Shown: positions 24,342-36,487, counted from the stretch's first letter. The stretch is DNA of 37,500 nt from Halocaridina rubra (GCA_037179515.1 JAXCGZ010021431.1:5001-42500), one strand, 5' to 3'. Program-made: numbers and translations. Notes: a model not told the origin generated them from the letters alone.

Positions 24342-25305
24342 TTATGGGATAAGTGTGTATTATATCGGCTTAAAATCTACGGATCGCTGCAGCATATTTT
24401 ATTAGCCTTTAATTTAATCCCCATAAACTTAATGGGCAAAATTTAAAGCATTCTTCTAAAAGACATCTTTATTCTTCTTCATACCAGATTATTTGAAAAA
24501 CACAGTTAGCTCCGGTTCAGTTTTATGGGAGGGAGCCTTTCCTAACACAAAACTCTCTTCATTAATCCCGGCTCGGGGACCGACGCAGAACTGAGCTGAC
24601 TGCCTCCACCATTATCTGAATACTTCAAAAATAAAAGCCTTAAAATATTCCAAAAAGGTCACTGAAATTGGCCACTATCAATTAAGTTGTCATTTTGCCT
24701 CGCTCTATGACTGTTAATAAGAACATCCAAGACAATCTCATCTCTGTGTTTCTGTCTAAAAGAATTAAGCCATCTACAAACAGCATTGAAAATGCCGACC
24801 TTATGCACCAGCCTATAAGGTTCATAATAGTTTATGCTACTCAAAAAGTGTCTTTAAAATTGCCCTAAAACTGCAACCATGAAGTATAGTTTTCATTTTG
24901 ACTTTTATTTTGACTGTGAATAATCACTTCAGTGACATCTCCCTGAATCTGTTACGAGAGTCCGAAACATCCGGGACGTGTACATACGAATCTCAGCTTT
25001 ACGTCTCTCGGCCATAGGAAGCAAAATATCAATAAACACAAACTGAAACATGCACTCTATATCTTCTGACATAAGGTCCAAAATAGCTTATCCCAAAGTG
25101 TTTGACCAAAATTATCTGTCATGCTTGTAAGCCCACAAGGGACGTGCCTGTCCTCTGCACGGAAGAATTCATTTATTATCTGTTATTACACAAAAGCTTT
25201 ATATAAATGAACGTGAATTTGTCTGCTGTTTGTCGGATGAAAGTCGTTTTGTCGTTTTATTTTCTTTGTTTTTCCTTTTTTCTTTATGTGCAAACAACCA
25301 GCCAC
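24342..25305. other. Unclassified spacer
   Basis: About 960 bp. A minus-strand stretch at 24659-24844 encodes 61 residues of mixed, protein-like composition (LVHKVGIFNAVCRWLNSFRQ), opening with a non-ATG codon and with a stop just upstream. I cannot assign it. It might be a decayed transposon fragment or chance. Confidence 0.4.
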
Positions 25306-25475
25306 AGACATGGCTGAGTGGAGCTATTTTAACTTGGTGTACTCGTTACTTCCTGTTTAGGAGAATGGGTAACCAGTTCAGTTGCTCGAGCCCACGGCAG
25401 GACAACAAGAAGGGTATCCAGCCTTTATTCCCCAGTTTCAATCCATCTGTGTGCACCCTCTATATTGGGGACTGA
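25306..25475 (+). mobile_element. C-family tRNA-derived SINE, copy C4
   Basis: Head GACATGGCTGAGTGGAGC (A box-like) and GTTGCTCGAGCCC (B box-like, about 25381-25393). Tail AAGAAGGGTATCCAGCC, TTTATTCCCCAGTTTCAATC, CATCTGTGTGCACCCTC. The tail matches C3. No TSD was recognised. Confidence 0.65.
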
Positions 25476-25970
25476 GTGAAATTAAACGCAAAACTCACCA
25501 TTTCTTGCTGAGTTGGTGGAGAGGTCATGAAAAATAGTTTAATAAGAAGCCAAGATGGCTTCTAAATAAAAAATAAAACAGTAAAAAAAAAACAGAAAAC
25601 TTCTCGTAATATAAAAAAATATTAATGTAAATTATTAACTACAAAACTAAAAGCGAAGCTAAAGAATTACATATCTATAAAAATAAAAATTAGAACAACA
25701 GAAAGAGAAAAAAGAATACTTTACTTGCCAAGTGTTAAAAGATAATCTTGGGCATAAATAAATAAAAATGGAATAAAACAGAGAGCCACGGATAAAATAA
25801 AAAAAAATCAGTCTTACCATGCCTACCCCCCCCCCAAAAAAAAGTCTTTATTGCAGGTTCGATAATGATTTTCCAAGTTGACCCATAAATCTTTTGGTGC
25901 AGAGTTTTAAAAGTTGAGGACTTTTTGGTATTATCCTCTGATTCATGGCTGAATGCAAGTAGAATACTTA
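25476..25970. other. Unclassified A-rich spacer
   Basis: A-rich, with short A and C homopolymers near 25827-25842. No gene seen. Confidence 0.45.
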
Positions 25971-25974
25971 AATC

Positions 25975-26985
25975 CTATCCCACCAAACCATCTAATCCCC
26001 CCCTCCAAACCATCTCCTCAACACCCTCTAAAACACCCTATCAGTGGCCTATCTCTTGTTCAATTCAATCAACACCCTCTAAAACACCCTACCAGTGTCT
26101 CATCTCCAGTTCATTTCAATCAACATCCTCTTAAACACCTTATCGTGGTCTATCCCCCTGGTCATCTCTCCAACACCTCTAAAACACCAAGTCAGTGGCC
26201 TATCCCCAAGTCCATCTGCCAAACACCCTCTAAAACACCTATCAGTGGCTTATCCCCCTGTTCATCTCCTCAACACCCTCTAAAACACCCTATCAGTGGC
26301 TTATCCCCATGTTCACTCCCCAACACTCTCTTAAACACCCTGCCAGTAGCTTATCCCTCTGTCCATCAAACTAACACCCTCCAAAACACCCAATCAGTGT
26401 CTTATCCCTTGTTCACCTTTCTAATACCCTCCAAAACACCCAATCATTGACTTACACCCTATCCATCTCTCTAGCACCCTTCAAAACACCCAATCATTGA
26501 CTTACATCCTGTCCATCTCTCCAAAACCCACCAAAACATCCAATCATTGACTTCCACCCTTTCCATCTCTCCAATACCCTCCAAAACACCCAATCATTGA
26601 CTTACACCCTTTCCATCTCTCCAATACCCTCCAAAACACCCTGACAGTGGCTTATTCCTTTATCTATTTCAATCAACACCCTTCGCGCACCCCTACCATC
26701 GGTCCACGACAGCTAACACCCTTCAAAATATCCTTACCATCCTCTTGTCCCTTTCGAGCAACACCCTCCAATCACCACTATCTGTAGCTCCTCCTCCTCT
26801 CCATCTGGATCAACACCTTCGCAACATCCCCCAAGCAATAGTCCATCCTTCTGCCCATCTCAACTAACACACTCAAAACACCCTCACCAGAGGCCAATCC
26901 CCCTAACATCTCTACAAGAGGCCCATCCTCCCTCTACCCCTATACCCATCTCGCAAAAACCCCGCTACCAGTGCGCTCATCCAAA
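25975..26985 (+). repeat. Minisatellite, ~50-51 bp unit
   Basis: The unit pattern is CAACACCCTCTAAAACACCC, TATCAGTGGCTTATCCCC, then TGTTCATCTCTC. The AAAACACC landmark falls at 26030, 26081, 26132, 26181, 26232, 26282, 26333, 26383, 26433, 26483, 26533, 26583 and 26633, after which the pattern decays. A late sub-family has ATCATTGACTTACACCC. Because 50 is not a multiple of 3, the open frames of up to 165 codons across it are fortuitous consequences of TAA/TAG scarcity. Confidence 0.93.
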
Positions 26986-27288
26986 AAGAAAAAAAAAAGA
27001 AAATCTCCAGTGAAAATAAGTATAGAAAATGTGAACTTTATCCATTTAATCGAAGCCATCCGTTTGTTTCTTGTGCCTCGCGCATCTACTAAGATCCTAT
27101 AAACAACTTAAAAATAAAAAAAAATATATTGTATATATATGTCTTTCTTTACCATTTCCAAGAGAGTCTCTTCATTAAAGAGTCGGAGACAGTAATACAA
27201 TAATGCATTGAAATGAAAAAATATATATATTTTAATTATATACTATAGCAACCTTTCCCTCCTCCTGTTTTTTACTCATCTTAACTGT

Positions 27289-27293
<5 letters not shown>
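26986..27293. other. Unclassified AT-rich spacer
   Basis: A-rich and T-rich runs. ATATATTTTAATTATATA near 27222. No gene seen. Confidence 0.45.

Positions 27294-27383
<90 letters not shown>
27294..27383. repeat. (AT)n microsatellite, left of S7
   Basis: A pure AT array of about 90 bp ending at SINE S7. Confidence 0.97.
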
Positions 27384-27384
<1 letters not shown>

Positions 27385-27386
<2 letters not shown>

Positions 27387-27571
27387 TCGGTTTACCTCAC
27401 GAACTCCCTTTTCAACTAAGGGCTAGGACGGTTGTCTTCTTGCGAAGGACTTGTTTTGACAGATGTAATCGTTACCCTGAGTGCATGCCCTTACTAACCT
27501 CAGTCCGTGACGGGGCGCGAACCCTCGACCTGCCGCCTCAGAGTCGCGGACGCTACCATTTTGCCACGGAG

Positions 27572-27576
<5 letters not shown>
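27385..27576 (-). mobile_element. S-family tRNA-derived SINE, copy S7, inside an (AT)n array
   Basis: A full-length minus-strand S element bounded on both sides by (AT)n, so its TSD would be AT repeats and cannot be measured. Plus-strand landmarks: GAACTCCCTTTTCAACTAAG, GCGAAGGACTTGTTTTGACA, GGGGCGCGAACCCTCGACC (complement of an intact B box), CGCGGACGCTACC. The A-box region is mutated (ATTTTGCCACGGAGAC). Confidence 0.94.

Positions 27577-27628
<52 letters not shown>
27577..27628. repeat. (AT)n microsatellite, right of S7
   Basis: About 52 bp of AT directly after S7. Confidence 0.97.
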
Positions 27629-27631
<3 letters not shown>

Positions 27632-27771
27632 GAGAGTATCTCCATTAAAGAGATGGCGAATTATATACACAATTGTATTTAAACTAAAAAAGACAATTTG
27701 TTTGCAAACATGATTTCTTTCTTCTGCCTTGTGCATCTATTCAAACACGAGACACATCTATCTATTTATAT

Positions 27772-27830
27772 ACATGAGCCTTTTTACCCTTATAAGGGGA
27801 GTGGCTGAGTCGAGGCAAAATACTCTGATT
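27772..27830 (+). repeat. R-family 5' fragment, copy R-g
   Basis: CCCTTATAAGGGGAGTGGCTGAG followed by TCGAGGCAAAATACTCTG is a well-preserved R head that then stops matching. A TATC/TATT-type tract precedes it. Confidence 0.68.
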
Positions 27831-28158
27831 CTTCACATGCCAGACACAAAATCAGAGTAATAAGAATTATTACTTTTTAAAGCTATTTAAGGAGTGTCTT
27901 CACTGATCTCTGCATGCACCTGATTAGCTATTTCTATATTAAATTCCGAACGAAGCTTTTAAATTAAAAGAAAAAAATACACTCGAATTTTGCTGTGGAG
28001 GCCGAGCGATTACAAAAACAATCACATTAAAATGCAATGCAGTGATGATGATAATTTATAATACCATATTTTAATTACTGATGCTTCATAAACATGATCC
28101 ACCATTGCCTGTCAAATTCCAATTGAGAGAGGTTTTCTAAAAAGCAAATCGATTGCTA

Positions 28159-28160
<2 letters not shown>
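27831..28160. other. Unclassified spacer
   Basis: AT-rich, no recognised element. Confidence 0.4.

Positions 28161-28249
<89 letters not shown>
28161..28249. repeat. (GA)n microsatellite
   Basis: A pure GA array of about 89 bp. Confidence 0.97.
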
Positions 28250-28251
<2 letters not shown>

Positions 28252-28604
28252 TGCTACATTCGCGTTTTATGCAGGCGCAAGAAGCCACTAAAAGGGATAG
28301 TAAAGCGGGGGGGATAAGCAATCCCCCAAATAATATTGTTCTTGTCGTAAAAGATATCGAGCACATTTCCAAGCATATAAATGACTCCTATATACATATT
28401 TAAATAAAGAAAATTAACAAGTCTCAAAGAAAAAACTAAAAGAACAAGAATTGAACACGACTTAGGAAAATAAATAGCTTTTAAAAGAAATACATGAACA
28501 AAATCCAAAGATATAAAAATAACGAAAGACGATAATAATAATTGCGAAATCCAATGAAAAAGAACTATACAGTAGTCAAGAAAATATATAGTTTAAAAAG
28601 ATAT
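28250..28604. other. Unclassified spacer
   Basis: A-rich, no recognised element or gene. Confidence 0.4.
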
Positions 28605-28843
28605 AAAACGAAAATAAATAAATAGTAGTCACCGTGGCTCAAGCGATAGCGTCCGCGACTCTGAGGCGTCAGGTCGAGGGTTCGCGCCCCTCACAGTCTG
28701 AGGTTAGCAAGGGCATGCACTCAGGGTAACGATTACACCTGCCAAAACAAGTCCTTCGTAAGAAGGCAACCGTCCTAGCCCTTAGTAGAAAAGGGAGTCC
28801 GTGACGTAAAAATGGAACAAACGGAACAAAACGAGAATATATA
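28605..28843 (+). mobile_element. S-family tRNA-derived SINE, copy S8
   Basis: The element is about 28621-28827. The imperfect 16-bp target-site duplication is AAAACGAAAATAAATA (28605-28620) and AAAACGAGAATATATA (28828-28843), 14/16. Head CACCGTGGCTCAAGCGATAG and GGTCGAGGGTTCGCGCCCC. The tail is GTCCGTGACGTAAAAATGG, then AACAAACGGAACA, an extended AACAAA-type 3' end. Confidence 0.92.
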
Positions 28844-29164
28844 ATTTTCAAAAATAAAAACAAAAACAAAAACACAGACATTATAATAGAAAGAACGGAA
28901 GACAATAATAAATGCAAAAACCAAGGAAAAAGAAGTTAAAAACAAAATCAATAGATATACAAGAACAAATAAAAACAAAGAAATTACAATAGAAATAACG
29001 AAAGACAATAATAATAATAAATGCAAGAGCCCTCTCGAAGTGGGACCAATCAAAGTTGGTGTTTGGGAAAGTTTGGAATGGCGTAAAGTCACTGGAGAAC
29101 TAGTGCCACGAAGTCTCCAGTGTATCATTCCAGTGAGTAAGAGCTCTTTCTACTCCAGGAATTA
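28844..29164. other. Unclassified A-rich spacer
   Basis: Contains repeats of AACAAAAACA type near 28855-28875 and AATAATAATAA near 29009. No gene seen. The minus-strand frames here read through S8 and low-complexity sequence. Confidence 0.4.
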
Positions 29165-29248
29165 AAGAGGGGGAGGAGGGAGTGGAGGAAGAAGCGGAGG
29201 AGGGAGGAGGAGGAGCAGGAGGAGGAAGAGGAGGAGGAGGAGGAGGAA
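29165..29248. repeat. Imperfect (GGA)n purine tract
   Basis: GGAGGA repeats with GAAGAA, GCGGAG and GAGCAGG interruptions. Confidence 0.9.
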
Positions 29249-30207
29249 TTCCAGATATTCATTACTATAAACCTTCTGGGAGAATTAGAGAAGGAATGAG
29301 TTTATAATGACATCGTCCATGATGCTGGAACAAGAGAGTCTGGAATACAATGCAGAAGTGGTGTTACTTTTGAAGACTACGATTTTGAAGTTAGAGGATG
29401 GATGAATTAGTGAATAATTGTTAAAATAGGAAAATGGTTATAATGGTAGAGAGGAAGAGTTGTTGAAGAATGAAAGGAGATGAAAGGAAGGAAAAAAATA
29501 AGACGTAGAAATAAAATAAAGAAATTATATTAAGGGAAATGAATGGAGATTTATGAATATATGAATGAACGATTATACAATTATACAACAGAGAAAATTA
29601 GAGAAAAAGAGGATGCATATGAGAAGAAAATCTGAAAAAAATTAATATCAACAATGTATAGAAGGAATTAAGAAAAGAGCGAAAGTAATACATAAAAGAA
29701 AAAAACAAGAATTATTAGAAAAAGAGAGAGAGAGAGATTAACAATTTAAAGCACACACACCCTGCACATCACTGCGAAAGCGGATATAACAAATAATATG
29801 TGTTCTTTAATTATCTAATCTACGAATCATTACACTGAAACAAATTAAAATAATGTTGTCACTGGCTAGTTGAAAAGAGTAGAAATGTCGCATTCTGAAT
29901 TCCAAAACGTTCACTTAATTCCAAAACGTTCTAAAATAACCCATCGAGAGGTACTTCAATATATACAATTCACAGACAATGCATTGATTGAATGTATTTA
30001 TATATCTGTTATATAGTATGTCAGTAGACAACTTTAAAAATCCTATGGAAACTATGGCACTTTTCTCTTGGGTACAGTATTCCAATTGGTCATCCATGAC
30101 ATCAAATTAACATTTACTGAAGTGTTTTTACTATCCTTTCAGAGCCAGAGACTCTTGAGAGGGTGTGTGTCAATATTTTCAAAGAGCAGCCGCACGACAA
30201 AGGCACG
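29249..30207. other. Unclassified A-rich spacer
   Basis: About 960 bp, strongly A/G-rich on the plus strand until about 29750, then mixed. A short AATTCCAAAACGTTC direct repeat occurs near 29900 and 29919. No gene seen. Confidence 0.45.
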
Positions 30208-30412
30208 AATTATCATAAAAAAAATTATCCTGGTTTACGTCACGGACACCCTTTTTATTTACTAAGGGCTAGGACGGCGCCTTCTTTCGAAAGACTTTGG
30301 TTTTAGCAGTGCCACCATTACACCTCACACCGTGGAGATTTTCGAGCCGACGACATAACGAATCAAAGTCGCAAGCCCATATAACCCTGCTAAGGCGGCC
30401 ACAATTATCATA
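30208..30412 (-). mobile_element. S-family tRNA-derived SINE, copy S9 (divergent subtype)
   Basis: The element is about 30218-30402, with a perfect 10-bp target-site duplication AATTATCATA (30208-30217 and 30403-30412). Plus-strand landmarks: GTTTACGTCACGGACACCC, TACTAAGGGCTAGGACGG, CTTCTTTCGAAAGAC, then the complement of a degenerate head GTGGCCGCCTTAGCAGGG. Head and body are diverged, like S1 and S5. Confidence 0.85.
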
Positions 30413-30669
30413 CGAAATGTGTGTAGTGTATAAGAACCGTCTGATCCAGATTCTATAACTTTTTTACAAAATGAGCGCTCATTTGCCTGTGGCTGGAATA
30501 AAATAAAAAACAATTAAAAAGATAATGTACATAAAAATATGAACGCAGTAAGTTATATAAATGAACGCATATGGAATGTAAATATAGTAAAGAAGAATGA
30601 GCGTTTATAAAATAAAATAAATAAACTTGCAAATATAGAGGTGATGTTGTATGAATGAGTGTGCATAAT

Positions 30670-30826
<157 letters not shown>

Positions 30827-30829
30827 GCT

Positions 30830-31068
30830 ACAATAACCTTTGTAACGGGAATGGCCGAGTCAATGAAGACACACTCACCATAAGCCAAACACACCTCGAT
30901 CACTCCTCTTATGCTCCTTTGGGATAATGGTTGCAATAATTACCCCTCACCATCCTGCTTGGGTGATCCACAGGGTAGATGGGCACAGTTCTTCTGCAGA
31001 GAGCCAGAACAGCAGTGAAAAGATGAGTGAATGAATATAGCCAAAAATAACAAGGAAGAAGGTATAAG
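30830..31068 (+). repeat. F-family interspersed repeat, copy F3
   Basis: The head TTGTAACGGGAATGGCCGAG, then TCAATGAAGACACACTCACC, CTCCTTTGGGATAATGGTTGC, CACCATCCTGCTTGGGTGATCC, correspond in order to the minus strand of F1. The head is also alignable with the R-family head. The 5' end abuts (TA)n. Confidence 0.68.
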
Positions 31069-31107
31069 AATCTGATATATCATTTGAATTCTAAAGAATT
31101 AGGATCC

Positions 31108-31200
31108 ACTTGGGTCATCCACAGGGTAGGTGGGCACATGTCTTCTGCCGTGAACCAGCTCTGCAGTGCAAAGATGAATGAATGAATATAACCAAAGATA
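31108..31200 (+). repeat. F-family partial copy F4 (direct duplication of part of F3)
   Basis: CTTGGGTCATCCACAGGGTA, GTGGGCAC, TCTTCTGCCGTGAACCAGC and AAAGATGAATGAATGAATAT repeat 30958-31055 at an offset of about 150 bp. The CTTCTGCCGTGA block matches F2 better than F3 does. Confidence 0.68.
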
Positions 31201-31819
31201 ACAAAACGTTCACCTGCTCTCTGGTTAATGCCAATTTCTCAGTATTCTTCAAATACTCTTCGTTAATTTATCCCGATATCATCAGAGAAACAATAAAAAA
31301 AAATAATGAAAGTCAGTTTGGTATATGTATTACTACGCTTCATACATCTAAACCAAAAGGTTAAAAAACTAGAAACTATGCCAAAGTAAAATTAGATGAC
31401 CCTTGCATACATGAGTACCAATTGCACATGTAACAAAATTACACCCACTAACTAAGGTAACGCTTTTTAAAAGAAATCACTTAATATTTTTGTTGTATCG
31501 AGTGGGCGAGGAAAAGTGAAAGGCTTCATCAAAATTTATGTAGAAAGAGATCCCAAAGAAAGGGAAATACATGATACAATACATATATGTACTCTCCTTC
31601 ACGCAAAAAATTGAATAAAATAAAAAAAAACAATATGCATATATTAAAAAAACATCATAACATTGAAGATAGCAACCCTTGGCTCCCACCAAAAAAGTTC
31701 CAAACTCAAATTCTCCTTATATATATACTGTGTGAGTATGCACACACACACACCGGGTGCGTGTATGGCAATAAGAAAGAGCGCAAGATACAGATATGAG
31801 TAGAGAGAAATTGTAATTA
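31201..31819. other. Unclassified spacer
   Basis: AT-rich, short CA tract at about 31740-31753. No gene seen. Confidence 0.45.
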
Positions 31820-32111
31820 GGTGACGGGGGCAAAAGGAATTTCCCGCACCTGATCAATACTGTAAACTGGGACGGGTGGTGTGGAAGAGTTGCCATTAGA
31901 AGAAGCGGTGTGGTTAAACCAGTTACGGATGTAGGGACTCACGGCAGAAGATATTTACCCACTTTCGTGTGGATGATCAAAGCAGTGAGGAAGGCGGGAA
32001 CTGTGGTGACCTGATATCCCCCAAGGTGCTAAGAGAAGTGACTGCGGTGAAATGGATTCTGGTGAATATATGTGCTTTGATTCGGCCATCCATACAATGG
32101 GGACTGCAGCC

Positions 32112-32112
<1 letters not shown>
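31820..32112 (-). repeat. F-family interspersed repeat, copy F2
   Basis: Full-length partner of F1 in the same orientation. On the minus strand the head is CCCATTGTATGGATGGCCG, then AATCAAAGCACATATATTC. The head end abuts a (TG)n array at 32118. Confidence 0.78.

Positions 32113-32117
<5 letters not shown>

Positions 32118-32161
<44 letters not shown>
32118..32161. repeat. (TG)n microsatellite, between F2 and the LINE fragment
   Basis: A pure TG array of about 44 bp. Confidence 0.97.
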
Positions 32162-33057
<896 letters not shown>

Positions 33058-33253
33058 GGTTCCGGTATTACGTCACGGACTCCCTTTCCTACAAAGGGCT
33101 AGGACGGTTGCCTTCTTGCCAAGGACTTGTTTTGGCATATGTAATCGTTACCCTGAGTGCATGCCCTTGCTAAGCTAAGACTGTGATGGGGCGCGAACCC
33201 CCGACCTGACGCCTCAGAGTCGCGGACGCTACCGCTTGAGCCACTGCAACATG
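33058..33253 (-). mobile_element. S-family tRNA-derived SINE, copy S10
   Basis: Full-length minus-strand copy: TCCGGTATTACGTCACGGAC, ACAAAGGGCTAGGACGG, CCTGAGTGCATGCCC, GGGGCGCGAACCCCCGACC (B box complement), GCGGACGCTACCGCTTGAGC (A box complement). I could not identify a convincing TSD. Confidence 0.93.
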
Positions 33254-34050
33254 GGTAATACTACCTCATCGCGATAGCCAAGAGTAATATTATCATGGAT
33301 TACATTACCTAAATAAATATATTTTCATAATATATAGGAAAATGTCAAACTGACAGACGTATACTTATAAGTCTTCAAATATTAATATGTGAAGTCGCTT
33401 AACAGGGGAAAGCAAACAAGCTCAGCTCGATGCCTCTCCTTTTGGCACTATTGGTGCCAGAAAATCAAGCAAAAATAATAACAATTTTCTAGACGTTAGT
33501 CATATAAAGCTAACCCATATACACAGAGGAGACATGGTTATTTGGCCCATCTTAAAAAGTTATCTAAAACCACTCCTCAATATCGCTATAATTAACGAAA
33601 CCAGCTCATTTTGGTGTCTCTCCCAAGCTCGGATATATGGAAAGGGTTGAGGTATGGAAGACCATTGTAACGTCACATACTGAGCTTAAATCAAACAATA
33701 GCATCCAGAAGGCGAGTCAGAGACAGCGACACAATATAAAAATAGGACATGTCTCTCTGATCCTTCATAAATATCTATAAAGACCAGTCTTTGGTATCAA
33801 TATATATATTTAGATTAGTATTTTATGACTACCATGAGTGGCTTTTAATGTGTCGTGAAGCCTCTTCTTCATAGACCAGAAGAGCAAATGAAAAAATCAC
33901 ATGAAAAGAGTAAAGAATATTACCATCGTAAATATGAATTAAAAACCTCAATAACATCAATGTAATTACAAATTGCATTTTAGCTTCTTTTTTTTATGAT
34001 TGTGACACCAGGACGGGACCAAAAAAAATTATAAAATAAAACAGCCCTTA
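33254..34050. other. Unclassified spacer
   Basis: About 800 bp with no recognised repeat or gene. CCTTTTGGCACTATTGGTGCC near 33438 is a small inverted motif reminiscent of K arms, too short to call. Confidence 0.4.
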
Positions 34051-34292
34051 TCGGGCCTGGGCACGATGAATACATAAAGTAAAGAGAAACAGAGATGGAG
34101 AGTGTAATGACTTGTCAGATGTGAAGGGAAAATACAAGATGTGTGATGAATATCCAAAAATATTCAGTGTAGTTGTAGGCATAGAAAAAGAACCGTAACT
34201 GAAGGAAGACTTAACATCGAACTGTCCTGGACAGACCTATTTAAGTTCAAAAAACCTTCAGCTGTAGTATCGCAACGGGCGGCTTATCGTCA
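34051..34292. repeat. G-family interspersed repeat, copy G2
   Basis: Same landmarks and order as G1, with moderate divergence and small indels. An A-rich run precedes it as in G1. Confidence 0.8.
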
Positions 34293-35484
34293 TTAACAAA
34301 GCTCGAGACCTTTACCATTTTTAACATATTTTTTTATTAACTAAAACAGCAAATCATGACATTGCCATCACAAAAATGCATCAATAACTTTAACAATAAC
34401 AATACAATCAAAATCTGCTTTATCATCAACAGAGTATCATCTAATTATCATTCTGGGATTTCTTATTAACTACAACAGCAAAACATGGCGGAATGAAGGT
34501 TAAAGAACATTAAACTATAAACTTTCATAAAGAGATAATACAAAACATCAATAAATCCAGTATTAGCATATCATCATATCCTTATCATAAGTCTTGGACC
34601 ACTCTATAATTTGACTGGAGCATTAAAAGTCATAGCAGAAAAGAGGCTGATGAGCGTGTCATATTATTCGCTGCTCTCCCTTTACAATTCAGGTCATTTA
34701 ACGAGGCGCAGGTGAAATTCTGAAAGGTTTTACGAGAGCCAGTTAAAATGAGATGGGGGGTGGCACTCCCACTCCTGGCACTCACTTGGCACTGTGAGTA
34801 AATTCTGGTTTTTTCCTCTTTACTTACAGTCAATTGGTGACTGCTCGTCTGTACTGTCTCTATGTATGTATGTATGTATGTTTATGGTAATCTCGGTACT
34901 TGCAGCAAATATCCTTTTTTAGATACAGTAATACACTAATCAAGAGAACAGTATACAAAAACAATACATACCTACACTTGAATTATCTATGGAAGGTCAT
35001 CTACAGAAAAAAAAATATTATAAAATTTATTATTTATATAAATCTTAAGTTTCAACAATACGTGTTCGATATGGTGAGAATGATAATTAACTGAAACACT
35101 TAAAGATTAAACAGTAAAGACTAATATTAAAACATTAAAAAATTAAATATTAAAGAAAAATATTAATCTTTGGATCAACAAATCTGTTCACCTAGACAGA
35201 CAATAAATGTACCATGATACATTTTTTAAAAGAAGTCTTGATTATATCTTTAAAAGATAATTACTTTAAGCTTTGCTAATCATGTTCCAATTCATAGATT
35301 AACTGCCTTTCTGTTCAAGCAGGAAGTTGATTTTCCAACGATAGCAACAGCAATAACTTGATTATTAAGTTTTCTCTCTCCAAGACCAAGGAACCGGTTC
35401 TTTCTGAAAGATCAGAGATGAATCACTTTTTGAGATCAATAATAAGTTTATAATGTTACTTTCGTCTTATTAAAATTCCAATAC
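34293..35484. other. Unclassified spacer
   Basis: About 1.2 kb, AT-rich, with a short (TATG)n tract at about 34861-34881. No gene, RNA or dispersed repeat recognised. Confidence 0.45.
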
Positions 35485-36015
35485 TGAATTATTCTGGGAC
35501 CTGCTGAGGACTTATTAATAAATAATTTTGTGACCTTCTCAGTGTTTAATTACTTTTTGTGACTTGCTAAGGCCTAAAAGTATATTATTCAGTGACCAGT
35601 TGGAAACCTAATTAAATAATTATTCTGTGACCTGCTGAGAAACCATATATATCATTATTCTGTGACCTACAAGAAGCCCAATAGCGAGGTATTCTTAAGG
35701 TGGGTCCACACCGGCAACAAAACATATCAACAACAAAATTGACAGCATAGGACACAACAATGTTTGTGTTGCTACTGATACGATGGTGTCGATATAACGT
35801 TGGTATGGCGCTGTAAGTGATATGTTGGTACTACTGGTGTCTGTAGATGTCGACTGCGATGTTTAGGTCAATGTTTACAACTTGTTTCCGACTGCATGTT
35901 GCCGGTGTGGACGCACCTTTAGACCTACATTTTGCAACTTACTGAAAGCCCAATAATGAAGTATTCTTTGACCTGTTAACAGTCGAATATTAATTTTGTG
36001 TTCTACTAAATATCT
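35485..36015 (+). repeat. Tandem array, ~29-35 bp unit, interrupted by Q3
   Basis: Units carry TTATTCTGTGACCTGCTGAG followed by AAACC and AT-rich filler. The GAC landmark falls at 35498, 35532, 35561, 35594, 35629 and 35664. After the Q3 insertion it resumes at 35922, 35936 (variant AAC), 35970 and about 36000. It is too degenerate and irregular to code. Confidence 0.82.
35698..35918 (+). mobile_element. Q-family TTA-flanked MITE, copy Q3, nested in the tandem array
   Basis: 221 bp with terminal inverted repeats AGGTGGGTCCACACCGGCAA and its complement. TTA flanks both sides (35695-35697 and 35919-35921). Removing the element and one TTA leaves ATTCTTAGACCTAC, which matches the neighbouring array unit ATTCTGTGACCTAC in register. 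This fixes the boundaries and the 3-bp TSD. Non-coding; probably mobilised in trans by a PIF/Harbinger-type transposase (inference). Confidence 0.9.
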
Positions 36016-36414
36016 ACGCCATAATGACATATGATTCGTTAAGTCAAGCGAGAGAAACTGTGGTTAAAATTTCATGGGCGTGAATCGCTCGTTTTCGGGA
36101 TCTCAGTCCAAGGGACAACTTAGGAGGGTTCTAAAATGAGCAGAATGGCCCACTTCCTCTCTCACGATAACACTTAAGTGTCTGCTGCAAGTAGTGACAG
36201 AGCCATTTTAGAAGCTGTTAAACTTCGCTCGAGGCGACTTTGAAATGGCACTTTATTCCACCCTCTTTACACCCCTTGGAAAATGGGGTTGTATATTCAA
36301 CATCATTAGGGTTTCCCCTCACTCTACCCTCCCTCACCTTCTTAATGAGGAACCCCCGGATAACGACCAATAAACTATTCTCACTTCTTGTGGTTCCTCT
36401 TCATCTTCCTTGGT

Positions 36415-36416
<2 letters not shown>
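36016..36416. other. Unclassified spacer
   Basis: Pyrimidine-rich toward the right. The frame reading into the (TTA)n array is not a gene. Confidence 0.45.

Positions 36417-36487
<71 letters not shown>

Noticed and set aside
25953..26450. 165-codon frame that could look like a proline-rich repeat protein
   Set aside because: The underlying period is mainly 50 bp, which shifts phase each unit. It is a minisatellite, not a coding repeat.
25975..26985. CRISPR-like regular repeats
   Set aside because: The ~50-bp units are contiguous and similar along their whole length, with no unique spacers. The context is eukaryotic.
33058..33253. TSD for S10 (GGATACT-like flanks)
   Set aside because: Only a few gapped bases match between 33045-33057 and 33254-33264. 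Not convincing.
33436..33465. Additional K element around TTTTGGCACTATTGGTGCC
   Set aside because: Too short, with no second arm or K core.
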